DNA from: JAWSVE01 sp050633885
GTDB taxonomy: Bacteria; Pseudomonadota; Gammaproteobacteria; Pseudomonadales; Cellvibrionaceae
Assembly: GCA_050633885.1 (NCBI GenBank)
Contig: JBOEHK010000001.1
Coordinates: 806,001-870,000 of the forward strand
Length of the DNA: 64,000 nt
Direction: 5' to 3'
Shown here: in pieces, positions 45,633-54,676 of the stretch
How positions within the stretch are numbered: the first letter of the stretch is position 1
Layout: each line of letters opens with the position of its first letter
Notes under the pieces: model-generated
Told to the model about the DNA's origin: nothing
Seen by the model: only the letters and a program-made list of their open reading frames with translations
Databases searched by the model: none
Position numbers and translations under genes: made by a program

Positions 45633-46379
45633 TTAAAAATTAGATTCGTAGTGCCATTCAGTACCGTTCATCACTAATCGATGACGTGGGCCTTCCGCAT
45701 GATAATTCTGTGTCTCATACCCAGCATCGCCTTCGTATAACATGGTTCGAATGCCTTTGCCTGTAAAAATATTTTCGCCTTTTGGAGTATTACTTTCATC
45801 AGCAGTTTTATCAATGGCCATGCGAGGATTATAATGAAAAGGTTGAGTTTTTTCTAAAGCCGTGAAGGCGTCTTTACATGACGAAAAGGGTAGAATTTTT
45901 TGAAGTGAAACAAAAGTAGGTGGAATCATTGCGATCTCTCCACTTCGATGGAGATTTAAAATTCTATCGGGTGTCGCCCATCGGTAGCCAACAATTTCGC
46001 TGCCATCAACAGTCACATCTTGCTTGTCATTATAGTACGCTAAAAAGAACCAAGTTGAATATCGACGGGGAATAACCTTTGGTGTTGTCCAGTGCGCAAA
46101 TGGCGTGAGGTCGCCTAATTCTATAGTAATGCCAGTTTCTTCGTCTGCTTCTCTCACCGCTGCATATTGTGCTGCTATGAAATTATCGTCTTCTGTTTTT
46201 TCTCTGTTGTTGATGTTTGAAATAGAAGCGTAATCTTCTTCGTCGACATTACCACCCGGGAAAACCCAAGCGCCCGCATTCGTTTTCAGTTCTTTGCTGC
46301 GTTGAACCAAAAGCACTTCTATTTGCTCATTATGGTCTCTGATTAACATGACGGTAGATGACGGTCTTGGTGTGCTCAT
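45633..46379 (-). CDS. NUDIX hydrolase
   Basis: A 248-residue NUDIX-fold protein. WVFPGGNVD opens the box and AAVREADEETGI (READEETG) completes it, with an extra loop of ~22 residues between the two halves. C-terminal ~130 residues resemble the tail of NUDT19-type (CoA-diphosphatase-like) proteins. Substrate unknown. The in-frame start at 46424 is rejected because AAGGA lies just before ATG 46379. It is 45 bases downstream of the antiporter gene and may be co-transcribed with it. Confidence 0.85.
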   Translation of the reverse strand: MSTPRPSSTVMLIRDHNEQIEVLLVQRSKELKTNAGAWVFPGGNVDEEDYASISNINNREKTEDDNFIAAQYAAVREADEETGITIELGDLTPFAHWTTPKVIPRRYSTWFFLAYYNDKQDVTVDGSEIVGYRWATPDRILNLHRSGEIAMIPPTFVSLQKILPFSSCKDAFTALEKTQPFHYNPRMAIDKTADESNTPKGENIFTGKGIRTMLYEGDAGYETQNYHAEGPRHRLVMNGTEWHYESNF

Positions 46380-46424
46380 TTTTTTCCTTTTATTATTTTT
46401 GATGGCCTGTACGCGAGCTGTCAC

Positions 46425-47591
46425 TTAATCTCGTCGCAACTCATCTTTTACGGCAATGGGTGTGGGTAAATTAAGAATCACAATATAACTTGAGACTAAA
46501 AAAGTAATAATCGCGGTCGCTTGAATTAATGTCGAGGCTTTCTCCGTTATTAGTGATGCATCTAAGGCGATTAATGCAATTAATAACGAAAACTCACTGA
46601 TTTGGCCTAAACGAAAACCAATATTCCAAGATAGCAATTTACCTTCGCTTTGACGCAGCAAAAGGGTTCGAAAAATAACGGGTTTTAAAATGAGAACAGC
46701 AATGGCTAAGACAAAGCTGGCGATAAAGACTTGCTGTAAAACTTGAATATTAAAGTTTGCGCCTAGCGAGAAGAAAAATAAAATCAAAAAGAAATCGCGT
46801 AGAGGTTTTAAACTGAGTGCAATGTATTGTGATATAGGACTTGTAGCAATGGTAATGCCTGCGAGAAATGCTCCAATTTCTGCGGATAGACCGATGTGTT
46901 CGGTGAGCTGTGATAAACCTAAGCACCAACCTAGCGCGAGTAAAAATATATACTCATGAATTCGATCAAACTTATGAATGAGTTTCAATAAAACGTATTT
47001 CACAAAACCAAATGCAAATAAGCCGACTATAGGTAATGCGAGAAATGTCATGCCTAATTGTTGCACGTCGACTTTGCCTAAATCGCCACTTAGTAAAATA
47101 ACGAGACAGATAATCGCTAAAAAATCTTGAAATAAAAGTAGACCGACCATCAGCTCGCCAGTGTGGCGATGATGCAGTACGGTGGTTGGTAATAATTTAA
47201 TGCCAATGATTGTGCTGGAAAACATCATTGCCATTCCAATCACCAAGCTGTCGGTATGACTGTACTGAAAAAGAATGCCAATGCCGTAACCCATGAAAGC
47301 AAAAAGAGCGGAGCTAATGACTGCGACGCTGGAAGCCTGTTTGAGGACGCTGATTAATGCCTTGGGCTGCATGTCAAGTCCGAGCAAAAATAACAAAAAT
47401 ATTATGCCGATACGGGAGATCTCGCTCAGCATTTCAACATTATCAACAAGACCGAAACTGTGAGGACCCAGTAATACGCCGAGGAGAATATAGGCGACAA
47501 GTAGAGGTTGTCGTGAAAAAAGAGCAAAGGTCGCGAGAACAGCTGCACCCGTAAAGATAAGGAAAAATGAATGGAACAGCGACGCTTCCAT
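46425..47591 (-). CDS. Cation:proton antiporter, CPA2 (Kef-like) family
   Basis: A 388-residue membrane protein with roughly 11-12 hydrophobic segments and the family patterns LLVAYILLGVLLGPH, IIFLLFLLGLDMQPKALI, and GLLLFQDFLAIICLV with the acidic residue of the ion path. It lacks the cytoplasmic RCK/TrkA-N domain of KefB/KefC, so it is a short form exchanging Na+ or K+ for protons. The upstream gene is the sulfite reductase cluster, behind a terminator. Confidence 0.88.
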   Translation of the reverse strand: MEASLFHSFFLIFTGAAVLATFALFSRQPLLVAYILLGVLLGPHSFGLVDNVEMLSEISRIGIIFLLFLLGLDMQPKALISVLKQASSVAVISSALFAFMGYGIGILFQYSHTDSLVIGMAMMFSSTIIGIKLLPTTVLHHRHTGELMVGLLLFQDFLAIICLVILLSGDLGKVDVQQLGMTFLALPIVGLFAFGFVKYVLLKLIHKFDRIHEYIFLLALGWCLGLSQLTEHIGLSAEIGAFLAGITIATSPISQYIALSLKPLRDFFLILFFFSLGANFNIQVLQQVFIASFVLAIAVLILKPVIFRTLLLRQSEGKLLSWNIGFRLGQISEFSLLIALIALDASLITEKASTLIQATAIITFLVSSYIVILNLPTPIAVKDELRRD

Positions 47592-47725
47592 AGAGAAACT
47601 TTACCCAGTTAGAGAATTTATTAATCGAATCACTCTATTCTAGGAAATTTTTTGGAAGAAACATAGGAAAGATTGATAGACACAAAAATGATGTGAAGAA
47701 ATTGTATAACGCTCTCTCAATGAAC

Positions 47726-47759
47726 AAAAAGCCCCAACTATACGTGATGAGGGCTTTTT
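47726..47759 (-). terminator. Intrinsic terminator after cysI-DUF934
   Basis: AAAAAGCCC (47726-47734) pairs with GGGCTTTTT (47751-47759). On the reverse strand the hairpin is followed by a T-run, 33 bases after the DUF934 stop. Confidence 0.88.
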
Positions 47760-47792
47760 AGTTTAGGCTTTTGCGCCTGATTGATTGGTGTA

Positions 47793-48287
47793 TTACCGGC
47801 GTCGAAATAGGGGTGCTGGTTGGTCAGTTGCGGCTTGGTAATATTCAGAAAAGTCATTGAGTGAAGAGAAAGCACCGTCGATTTCTATTTCTGACGGTAG
47901 ACTAAATGCGTCAAATCCACAGCGTCGTAAGCTGCATAGTTGGTCACGAATATAATGACCAATAGCGCGTAATTCACCTGTGTACTCATAACGTTCACGA
48001 ATGAGGCGAGCTGTCGAGAAACCACGTCCATCCATAAACGCTGGAAAGTGAACGGCAATAATGGGTAGGTCGGTGATAGCGTCTTTAATTAGAGACGGAT
48101 CATCGTGTCCATTTAACCAGACACCAATCTCATCTTTACGATCAGTGAGTGCGCTTTTTTGTTCTAACCATGTTGCTAGAGGTATAATCAGTTTCTTATC
48201 GGCTAAAGTGGAAATGTCGACGCCATCTTCTTCAACTAATAGCCATTGATCAGTCAGTACAGTACCGTTTTTAATTAGCTTTCGCAT
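47793..48287 (-). CDS. DUF934 family protein (sulfite-reductase partner)
   Basis: A 164-residue soluble protein. It starts MRKLIKNGTVLTDQWLLVEED and carries PIIAVHFPAFMDGRGFSTARLIRERYEYTGELRAIG and the central RRCGFDAF, the DUF934 signature. DUF934 genes follow cysI in many Pseudomonas-like bacteria; the role is unknown but a link with sulfite reduction is likely. ATG at 48287 has AAGGAG seven bases upstream, and the gene overlaps the cysI stop by 17 bases, so the two are coupled. An in-frame start at 48368 lies inside cysI and is not used. Confidence 0.9.
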   Translation of the reverse strand: MRKLIKNGTVLTDQWLLVEEDGVDISTLADKKLIIPLATWLEQKSALTDRKDEIGVWLNGHDDPSLIKDAITDLPIIAVHFPAFMDGRGFSTARLIRERYEYTGELRAIGHYIRDQLCSLRRCGFDAFSLPSEIEIDGAFSSLNDFSEYYQAATDQPAPLFRRR

Positions 48288-49935
48288 AGACTCGCTCCTT
48301 AAATGGTTGAATACCGATGCGTTTGAAAGTATCGATAAAAATCTCTTCTGGTTGACGAGATTCAACAAAAACAGAAATAATTTTTTCGATAACGTTTGTT
48401 ACCTCGTCACGGCCGAATGATGGACCAAGAACTGCACCAAGTGATGTATCGGTTCCGGCATTACCACCTAATTGAATTTGATAAAATTCTTCGCCTTTTT
48501 TATCAACACCTAATACGCCAATGTGACCAACGTGATGATGACCACAGGCGTTCATGCAGCCTGAAATATTTAAATCGAGATCACCAAGATCATAAAGATA
48601 GTCAAGATCGTTGAAGTGTCGCTGAATCGCTTCGGCAACAGGGATTGATTTTGCGTTAGCCAGAGAGCAAAAATCTCCGCCAGGGCAGCAAATAATATCG
48701 GTTAGAGTACCAATGTTTGGTGTTGCAAAACCGGCAGTTTTTAACTCACCCCATAACGAGTACAAGTCACTTCGCTCAACATCGCCGAACACAATATTTT
48801 GCTCATGTGTTGTACGAACTTCACCAAAGGAATATTTATCGGCAAGGTCGGCTAATATTTCTAATTGAGAATCTGTCATGTCGCCAGGAGGAATACCAAC
48901 GGGCTTCAACGACAGAGTTACAATGGCATAACCGTCTACAGCATGCTCTGTGACGTTGCGAGCCAACCAATGACTGAACGCTTTTTCCTCAAACGCTTTA
49001 GCATTAACGCTTTTGTCGGCGGCGGCTTGTTCAATAGTTTTGTAATCAGGTTTTGTGAAAAAAGATTTCGCTCGCTGAATTTCTTCGTCAGTCAATGTGC
49101 TTAAATTATCTTTTAAGTGTGACCATTCTTCATCAACTTTTGCAGTAAATTCTTCGACGCCCATTGCTCGAACTAGAATTTTAATGCGTGCTTTATATTT
49201 GTTATCGCGACGACCGTGCTGATTGTATATGCGTAGAATCGCTTCAAGATAGGTGAGCAAATGTTTCTCAGGTAAAAACTCACGAATGACGCTACCGATA
49301 ACGGGCGTCCTTCCTAAGCCACCACCGACAAGCACTTTAAAGCCAGTTTCGCCTGCATCATTTTGTGTAACTTCTAATCCTATATCGTGGACTTGTACCG
49401 CGGCTCTATCTTCGTTTGCACCGGTTACTGCGATCTTGAATTTACGAGGTAAGAAGGCGAATTCAGGATGGAAGCTGGACCATTGACGAATAATTTCGCA
49501 GTAAGGGCGAGGGTCAACATTCTCATCTTTTGATATGCCAGCAAATTGATCCGATGTCACATTTCGAATGCAATTACCGCTGGATTGTGTCGCATGCATA
49601 TTGACTTCGGAGAGCGCTTTGAGAATATCAGGTACTTCTGCTAGATCAGGCCAGTTAAACTGAATATTTTGGCGTGTACTGACATGGCAATAACCTTTAT
49701 CGTAATGTCGTGCCACATAAGCAAGTTTGCGCATCTGTTCGCTGGAAAGCATTCCATAAGGAACGTTAACGCGGAGCATAGGGGCTAATCGCTGAATATA
49801 CAGCCCATTTTGGAGGCGTAAAGGGAGAAATTCTTCGTCTTTTAGCGTGCCCGCTAAGTAGCGGTCAGTTTGATCACGAAACTGAGCAATACGCTGTGAA
49901 AGAATCTTGTGATCGTGCTCGTCGTATAAGTACAT
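48271..49935 (-). CDS. cysI: Sulfite reductase, hemoprotein (beta) subunit
   Basis: A 554-residue siroheme/4Fe-4S reductase. The two ferredoxin-like parachute repeats are visible (HVSTRQNIQF, GGGLGRTPVIG, GEVRTTHEQNIVF), and the cluster cysteines are in ICCPGGDFCSLANAK and LNISGCMNACGHHHVGH. It reduces sulfite to sulfide for cysteine and methionine synthesis. Start ATG at 49935 gives MYLYDEHDH, the expected N-terminus; an ATG 54 bases further upstream is less conserved. Siroheme supply from hemB and use of sulfide by metY connect three genes of the window. Confidence 0.95.
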   Translation of the reverse strand: MYLYDEHDHKILSQRIAQFRDQTDRYLAGTLKDEEFLPLRLQNGLYIQRLAPMLRVNVPYGMLSSEQMRKLAYVARHYDKGYCHVSTRQNIQFNWPDLAEVPDILKALSEVNMHATQSSGNCIRNVTSDQFAGISKDENVDPRPYCEIIRQWSSFHPEFAFLPRKFKIAVTGANEDRAAVQVHDIGLEVTQNDAGETGFKVLVGGGLGRTPVIGSVIREFLPEKHLLTYLEAILRIYNQHGRRDNKYKARIKILVRAMGVEEFTAKVDEEWSHLKDNLSTLTDEEIQRAKSFFTKPDYKTIEQAAADKSVNAKAFEEKAFSHWLARNVTEHAVDGYAIVTLSLKPVGIPPGDMTDSQLEILADLADKYSFGEVRTTHEQNIVFGDVERSDLYSLWGELKTAGFATPNIGTLTDIICCPGGDFCSLANAKSIPVAEAIQRHFNDLDYLYDLGDLDLNISGCMNACGHHHVGHIGVLGVDKKGEEFYQIQLGGNAGTDTSLGAVLGPSFGRDEVTNVIEKIISVFVESRQPEEIFIDTFKRIGIQPFKERVYAKAN

Positions 49936-50369
49936 TCTGTATGACTTCCAATAAAGAGATGACCAGAAAAATAGGCGCGAAGAATACACTAATTTCGCTT
50001 TGACTGCTCATTTTAGAGATTTTGCCTGACATATTTTGCTTGTTTATTGCTAGGGGCTTCAAAAATTTAAGGCATACCTGAATAGCAATCGGTTAAACAC
50101 ATCAGTGGAATAGCGGAGAGGGCACGTTATCAATATAGATGGGGGCTGTAAAATGGCGTTTTGGTCTGAATTCATAACAAAATCTAATAAAAATGCCTTA
50201 AAGAAACTTTCTAAAATGCCGAAAAAAGCGTTAGAATTCGCGCCTTACTATTTTTACTGCAATTGAGCCTATATCATTAAAGTTATTAGGGTTAAGGTGT
50301 CGATCAAACATAACAAACGGTGGCGCAAGAGTCGCTGATTTGAACGCTGAATTCATAGGAGAGAAAGGC
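49936..50369. other. Divergent intergenic region between cysI and the small membrane protein gene
   Basis: 434 AT-rich bases with no gene-like frame. A TAGAAT at 50232-50237 (in TTAGAATTCGCGCC) could be a -10 box for the rightward small gene with a ~120-base leader; the -35 is weak. A cysI promoter should lie near 49980-50010 on the reverse strand (TATTCT at 49981-49986). Confidence 0.45.
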
Positions 50370-50492
50370 ATGTCAGAGAATACATCCCCAGCAGAGCGTA
50401 AAGGTGACAAACTTTTTGATGCAATGGCTGCTGTAGTGTTGCTTTCTATTTTTATTGGTGCTGTAGTTTTTTGGGTTTCAAGTCAAGCCTAA
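50370..50492 (+). CDS. Small membrane protein, 40 residues
   Basis: A 40-residue frame, MSENTSPAERKGDKLFDAMA..., with one helix (AVVLLSIFIGAVVFWV) after a hydrophilic N-terminus. A very strong AGGAGAGAAAGG ribosome site lies just upstream and a clear terminator follows at 50571, so it has its own transcription unit. I do not recognise the family; it resembles single-helix envelope microproteins. Confidence 0.7.
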   Translation: MSENTSPAERKGDKLFDAMAAVVLLSIFIGAVVFWVSSQA

Positions 50493-50875
50493 TTGCATTC
50501 AACGTGCAGGTTTAGATTGGCAGATTAGTTAAGCGATTCAAACAGCTTCTTTGTTTTGTCGTAAGAGATTAAAGCCGTTAACTACGAGTGTTAACGGTTT
50601 TTTTATTACCTTTCATTTATCCCGCTATTACCCGTTTGTTTTCTTTGTCATTGGCTGGCTTCCCCTCAAAAACGGCTTTCTTAATCTTTTTTCACATTAT
50701 AGGGTCATCAGCGAGATCCTGACTGCAGATTCATTTAGGATGGCCTGCTTACATTAGATCGTTCATCGCTCCTTTTGTGTACTTTGGCGTGTATTTATTG
50801 ACCGTTATTGATGAGGCAACTATTTTTGACTTAACGTATATATTGATGATGTAAGCTTCAGAGCTGGAGAGATAA
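50493..50875. other. Intergenic region upstream of marR-family gene
   Basis: 383 bases holding the terminator at 50571-50604 and, before the MarR gene, TTGACC (50798-50803) with TATTTT 17 bases on, a possible promoter. Open frames here have no ribosome site. Confidence 0.5.
50571..50604 (+). terminator. Intrinsic terminator after the small membrane protein gene
   Basis: CCGTTAAC (50575-50582) pairs with GTTAACGG (50590-50597) across a seven-base loop, extended by an A-T stretch and followed by seven Ts. Confidence 0.9.
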
Positions 50876-51367
50876 GTGAATAACGTGCTGCCAACGAATA
50901 ATTCTTCTGAGGATTTTTATATCCATAATAGCTACACTTTTTGGATATCTCGCCTAGCAAATCTCATGCAAGAGCAATTTAATCAACAGCTAAAATCACT
51001 TGATGTGACCTGGCCCCAATGGATGGTACTGAATGTTCTTAATCAGTCTCTTGCTGATACACCTGCTGCTATTGCCCAAAATATTGGAGTGGATCGCTCA
51101 GCGGTGACACGACTTCTCGATCGTTTAGAAAACAAATCGTTAGTGAGTCGACACCATGACAAACTAGATCGTCGCTCTGTGAAAATCCAAATCACGGAGC
51201 AAGGTGCGAAATTGATGGATGAGTTAAATCAATTAGCAAGAAGCCATCAGGATCATTTTATGAATGGCTTGCCGAATACGGAATTTAGAAGTTTTAAAAG
51301 TAATATTCAGAAGATGTTGAAGCAAGGTGGTGTGGATAGCGCCAGTCTTTGGAAACAACTGTTTTAA
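50876..51367 (+). CDS. MarR-family transcriptional regulator
   Basis: A 163-residue winged-helix regulator. WPQWMVLNVL, the recognition helix region PAAIAQNIGVDRSAVTRLLDRLE and the wing SRHHDKLDRRSVKIQITEQG are the family signature. MarR proteins repress efflux, stress or degradation genes and let go when bound by small phenolic ligands or oxidised. The start is GTG with GGAGAG six bases upstream. No clear target gene is adjacent, so it may act on itself or in trans. Confidence 0.92.
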   Translation: MNNVLPTNNSSEDFYIHNSYTFWISRLANLMQEQFNQQLKSLDVTWPQWMVLNVLNQSLADTPAAIAQNIGVDRSAVTRLLDRLENKSLVSRHHDKLDRRSVKIQITEQGAKLMDELNQLARSHQDHFMNGLPNTEFRSFKSNIQKMLKQGGVDSASLWKQLF

Positions 51368-51543
51368 CACATACTGTGTTTAAATCTCCCCATTAACATT
51401 CTTTTTAGAATGCTGATTCTCTATACCAATATAATGTTTTTGATTTTAGGTGAGCAGCCTAATAAAGCAGGGCGTTTTATTAGCTGTTGATGAGTAATCA
51501 ATTATTGATTCCAATACTATATTAAATGACTTACCGAATTACA

Positions 51544-51792
51544 TTAAGCGCCAAGGCTCTTTAGAACCATCTTTACAATAAACGAAACTGTTAAAACAAA
51601 GATGATTGTAAAAATCACGCCGGCGGCTATAAACGTTTTGATATTGCCGTGCTTAAAATCCCGTTCACGGTTTTTACTGTTTTGAATCCCAATAGCAGCA
51701 GCAAGAGTGCTCCCTACAACTTGTATGAACGTGGGTTTAGCGAGGTCTTGATTTGAGTCGTTTTTCTCCTCAGGGGGTTGAGTGTTTGACAT
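51544..51792 (-). CDS. DUF2970 family small membrane protein
   Basis: An 82-residue protein with a hydrophilic N-terminus, the DUF2970 signature VVGSTLAAAIGIQNSKNRERDFKHGN, and one C-terminal membrane helix (FIAAGVIFTIIFVLTVSFIV). Function is unknown. Convergent with the MarR gene. Confidence 0.88.
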   Translation of the reverse strand: MSNTQPPEEKNDSNQDLAKPTFIQVVGSTLAAAIGIQNSKNRERDFKHGNIKTFIAAGVIFTIIFVLTVSFIVKMVLKSLGA

Positions 51793-52174
51793 ATCGTTGT
51801 GAACTCTTGTTTGTTTTATATAGGCCCGAGAGGGTTTTGTTGGAGTAAATATTTTATCTTAATCTGAATAGAAACCAAAGAAACAAAAAGCTCAAGGCTA
51901 AATATTTGATTCAATAGGTCGATAGAGTGACCCTTTTGGATGGGAGGATTTTAACGTGTTTTGTGGATAAGTGCATGCCTAAAGAAATAATAGGTAGGTT
52001 TATACCTTTGATTTTCTTTTTGTTTGTACTGATCGAAAGTAATATGTGAACAAAGCGATAAATGCTTGCAGCAATTCTTGGTGATAGAAGTGAAATGTAT
52101 AGAATTTAGGGTATAAAGGGCACAAAAAATCGTAAGAAATCAGGTGCCCTGATTGATACTTTCTATGCCTAAGT
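51793..52174. other. Intergenic region before the small secreted-protein array
   Basis: 382 AT-rich bases with no gene. At 52138-52154 AATCAGG-TGC-CCTGATT forms a hairpin; on the reverse strand it is followed within a few bases by a T-run, so it may end transcription of the array. Confidence 0.5.
52138..52154 (-). terminator. Possible terminator at the end of the array
   Basis: A seven-base perfect stem with a three-base loop, with TTTTTT about ten bases after it on the reverse strand. Confidence 0.4.
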
Positions 52175-52460
52175 TTATGCGCCTACTCGGCAAGCATAAG
52201 TAAGCCCTTCGTTATGATCACTTGATAGGTTTACCTGCTGTCCTTCATCAGGTTTCATTTTTTTATTAAAAACTAACCTGATAGGAAAAGAAGGCGTTAG
52301 TTTTTTAATTTTATCGCTACTTATTAACACTTGAGTTGTAACATCGGGTAAATTTTGATTGTGAGCGTCTCTTCAAAGTTGACCCTCTGATTTTTAAATA
52401 TGAAAATTAGAGGCGTCAGAAAATGCTGAACTGGGGCTGTAAATGCATAAGAAAGGGGAG
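52175..52460 (-). pseudogene. Decayed copy of the small exported cysteine-protein family
   Basis: The reverse strand keeps the family's C-terminal half in one frame: VTTQVLISSDKIKKLTPSFP, IRLVFNKKMKPDEG, and the ending YACRVGA before a stop at 52175. Upstream in that frame SPSSAFSD resembles the signal-peptide end of intact copies, but two stops interrupt the middle, and a segment reading EETLTIKI in the +1 frame matches QVTISI of copy 52516-52965. It is therefore an internally deleted, frameshifted paralogue. The CRV ending and final alanine show that decay is limited at the C-terminus. Confidence 0.75.
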
Positions 52461-52515
52461 AATCTAGCTAAAAAACATTGAATTCTGCAGCTTATTCACT
52501 TTGATTTCTAAGGAT

Positions 52516-52965
52516 TTAATTGCCTATTCGGCATACAAATATACTTCTTGGTGCTGCCATTATTTTTTCTAAATTTAAGGTTTGTCCGCGCTTTAATGTT
52601 GAGTTAAATATCATGGTAATTGGGAAGCTAGGATTCTCTTGCTTGATCCAATCATTGCTCGTTATTATCTGTGTTTTTACTTTGGGGCTTGGGTTGTTTT
52701 TATTAATAGAGATTGTCACTTGATTTGTACCTATAGATCTATGGCATGGCTCGATAGGTGGATCAGTAGCTATGCAGCCCCCCTGTGTATAGTCAAAACT
52801 TAAAGAAGCTAAGTCATGCCATCCACTATTTCGCATGATGTGTGCGCAGGTTGTAGCTCCAAATCTAGTTTTATCTCCCCATTCTCCCATGTGTGAAAAA
52901 GCGCTGTTGGAGCATATTGCAAGCATAGTGAAGGATAAAAAAATTATGGTTATCTGAGTTTTCAT
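52516..52965 (-). CDS. Small exported cysteine protein (array copy 1, four-cysteine type)
   Basis: A 149-residue predicted secreted protein of an unrecognised family. The signal peptide (residues ~1-24) ends near SAFS and is followed by HMGEWG. Mature cysteines are at 40 (in TCAHIMRNSG), 64, 74 and 145 (FVCRIGN). The segment IITSNDWIKQENPSFPITMIFNSTLKRG is nearly identical to copy 55648-56103. AAGGACAG lies before the ATG. With cysteines in even number and an export signal, it probably folds in the periplasm or outside the cell with disulfides. Function unknown. Confidence 0.78.
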   Translation of the reverse strand: MKTQITIIFLSFTMLAICSNSAFSHMGEWGDKTRFGATTCAHIMRNSGWHDLASLSFDYTQGGCIATDPPIEPCHRSIGTNQVTISINKNNPSPKVKTQIITSNDWIKQENPSFPITMIFNSTLKRGQTLNLEKIMAAPRSIFVCRIGN

Positions 52966-53362
52966 TGGCTGTCCTTTGTGAAGAGTTACTCTGAAATGTT
53001 GATTAGTTTATTGAAAAATTATGTGGTTTTTATCTCACTCTCTAGTGGCTCATAAAAAAATATTACAATGAAATGAATATAAACTCACGAGTTATTGTTC
53101 ATAAAATATCATTATCAGAACATAGTTATATTTTTCTACCTAAAAATAGCACTTAATAATTTGTGCTTATTTATTAGCTGTTGCTATTTTGTTGTTGCTA
53201 TAAGGGTTGTAAAACTACTGGTGTAGTCAGAAAGGCAAAAATTTTGGGCTAATATAATAAGTAATTAAAATTTATGTTGTCAAAATCCAACATTATTTTT
53301 TCACATTAACTCCACCTGAAAATTAGGACACTCGCAAATTATTTATCAGGGTTATTTTTCAT
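52966..53362. other. AT-rich intergenic region inside the array
   Basis: 397 bases between the intact copy at 52516 and the decayed copy at 53363. I see no gene, repeat or box beyond AT-richness. Confidence 0.5.
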
Positions 53363-53764
53363 TCAGCTTATATCATCACTTATGCGGCATGCATATATTT
53401 CACCTGAGGATGATACATGAGTAACCATATGTTGTTTGTTGAGATTAATATTAATGTTTCCATTATGATATAAAGCGATAAGAAAATGCGGTCTTTCCTT
53501 TCCTAGTTTATTGCTAGAAAATAATTATATTGGGTTTCATTTATGTCAACACCGCTAACTTTTAAGATTTGCATAAATAGAACTGACATGCGGCCATGTT
53601 TTGATTCTCTTTCTCTAATATCTAGTTGGGCAATAGTTTGTTTTTTTTGAAACATTATTATGAACACAATGGCCAGTTGAAGTGATATGTGGACTCCATG
53701 TTCTCCAATGAGAATAGCTTTGAGAAGAGAAAATTAAACAGGAACTACGTGCTAAGCCTATCAT
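53363..53764 (-). pseudogene. Frameshifted full-length copy of the small exported cysteine-protein family
   Basis: On the reverse strand, ATG at 53764 opens a frame reading LIFSSQSYSHWRTWSP...GHCVHNN, then stops. A second frame continues LDIRERESKHGRMSVLFMQIL, and a third gives ERPHFLIALYHNGNI and EIYACRISDDIS before a stop at 53363. Laid end to end, these align with copy 53957-54370 along its whole length (SHWGPW, QCTH, HNRRMRDVFMRVI, RPHFPIILYYDG, EIFSCRINDDV). At least two frameshifts or indels explain the breaks. It is a dead paralogue that still shows the family layout. Confidence 0.82.
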
Positions 53765-53823
53765 GCTTGGAAGATATTCTAATGCTTTGTTGTAGATCTA
53801 AAGATATAAATTTATAATTTTTT

Positions 53824-53864
53824 TAAAAAAATAAAACGCCGATTTCTCTGATCACTCAGTCGGC
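53824..53864 (-). terminator. Intrinsic terminator after array copy 53957-54370
   Basis: On the reverse strand, GCCGA-CTGA-GTGA-TCAG-AGAAA-TCGGC forms a nested hairpin followed by GTTTTATTTTTTT. It lies about 90 bases after the gene's stop. Confidence 0.75.
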
Positions 53865-53956
53865 AGGAGTAATGATTTTGCTAGAAGGATTTACTATGTT
53901 TAAGGTTCCATATGCTGTTTTAAACAAACAGTAGTTTTAACGCTCCTAAATAAATA

Positions 53957-54370
53957 TTATACGTCGTCGTTTATTCGGCAGGAGAAGATTTCACCTGACT
54001 CAATAACATGCCTTCCCAAATGCTGTCGGTTTTTATTTATGGTATGAGCACCATCATAGTACAAAATAATAGGGAAGTGTGGCCTGCTTTTTTTAATGCG
54101 GTCATTAGACATAATGATATGTGGAATTACTTTTTCAGATTCACCACCGCCAATAACTCTCATGAATACATCCCTCATTCGCCTATTGTGAGCCCAAATT
54201 TCAACAAGTTCCAGTTCTGTGATTGTGGGTTTTTCACCAGTATGCTGGTGTGTACATTGTGAAGACTTGGTGAAAGGCGTGGCCCATGGACCCCAGTGAG
54301 ATAAGCTTTGTGTAGAAAAAATTAAACAGCTAACCAATAAAAATAATGGTTTAAAAATATTAGTCTTCAT
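53957..54370 (-). CDS. Small exported cysteine protein (array copy 2, two-cysteine type)
   Basis: A 137-residue predicted secreted protein of the array family. Signal peptide ~1-24, then SHWGPWA, CTHQHTGEKP with cysteine 39, EIWAHNRRMRDVF, IIMSNDRIKKSRPHFPIILYYDG, and the ending EIFSCRINDDV with cysteine 131. Only the two family-wide cysteines remain, which could form one disulfide. It has its own terminator and is the closest intact relative of the decayed copy next to it. Function unknown. Confidence 0.78.
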   Translation of the reverse strand: MKTNIFKPLFLLVSCLIFSTQSLSHWGPWATPFTKSSQCTHQHTGEKPTITELELVEIWAHNRRMRDVFMRVIGGGESEKVIPHIIMSNDRIKKSRPHFPIILYYDGAHTINKNRQHLGRHVIESGEIFSCRINDDV

Positions 54371-54676
54371 TCATATTTCCCACCATTGATATGAGTATGT
54401 ACTACAAGATTATCATTAAGTGATTAGCAATAAAAATATCAAATGATAATTTTCTATTGATTTTAAAGATATAAAAAATTTTTTCTTTGTTCGTTGTAAT
54501 GTAGCCATTAGTGTTTCTTAATAATCAACGTTAGTCTTTAAGATGGATAGCTTGAAAAATATTAATGTGAATAAATTCATGAGTGGCTAGCTTGTTTAAA
54601 TTAATAGAATAAGGAGCGAGAATCAAAAAGAATGACGCTTGCAGTTTAATCGATTAAAAAATTGTAAAATCATTTG

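Noticed and set aside
50551..50757. Forward 68-codon frame between the small membrane protein and MarR genes
   Set aside because: It runs through the terminator at 50571-50604 and lacks a ribosome site.
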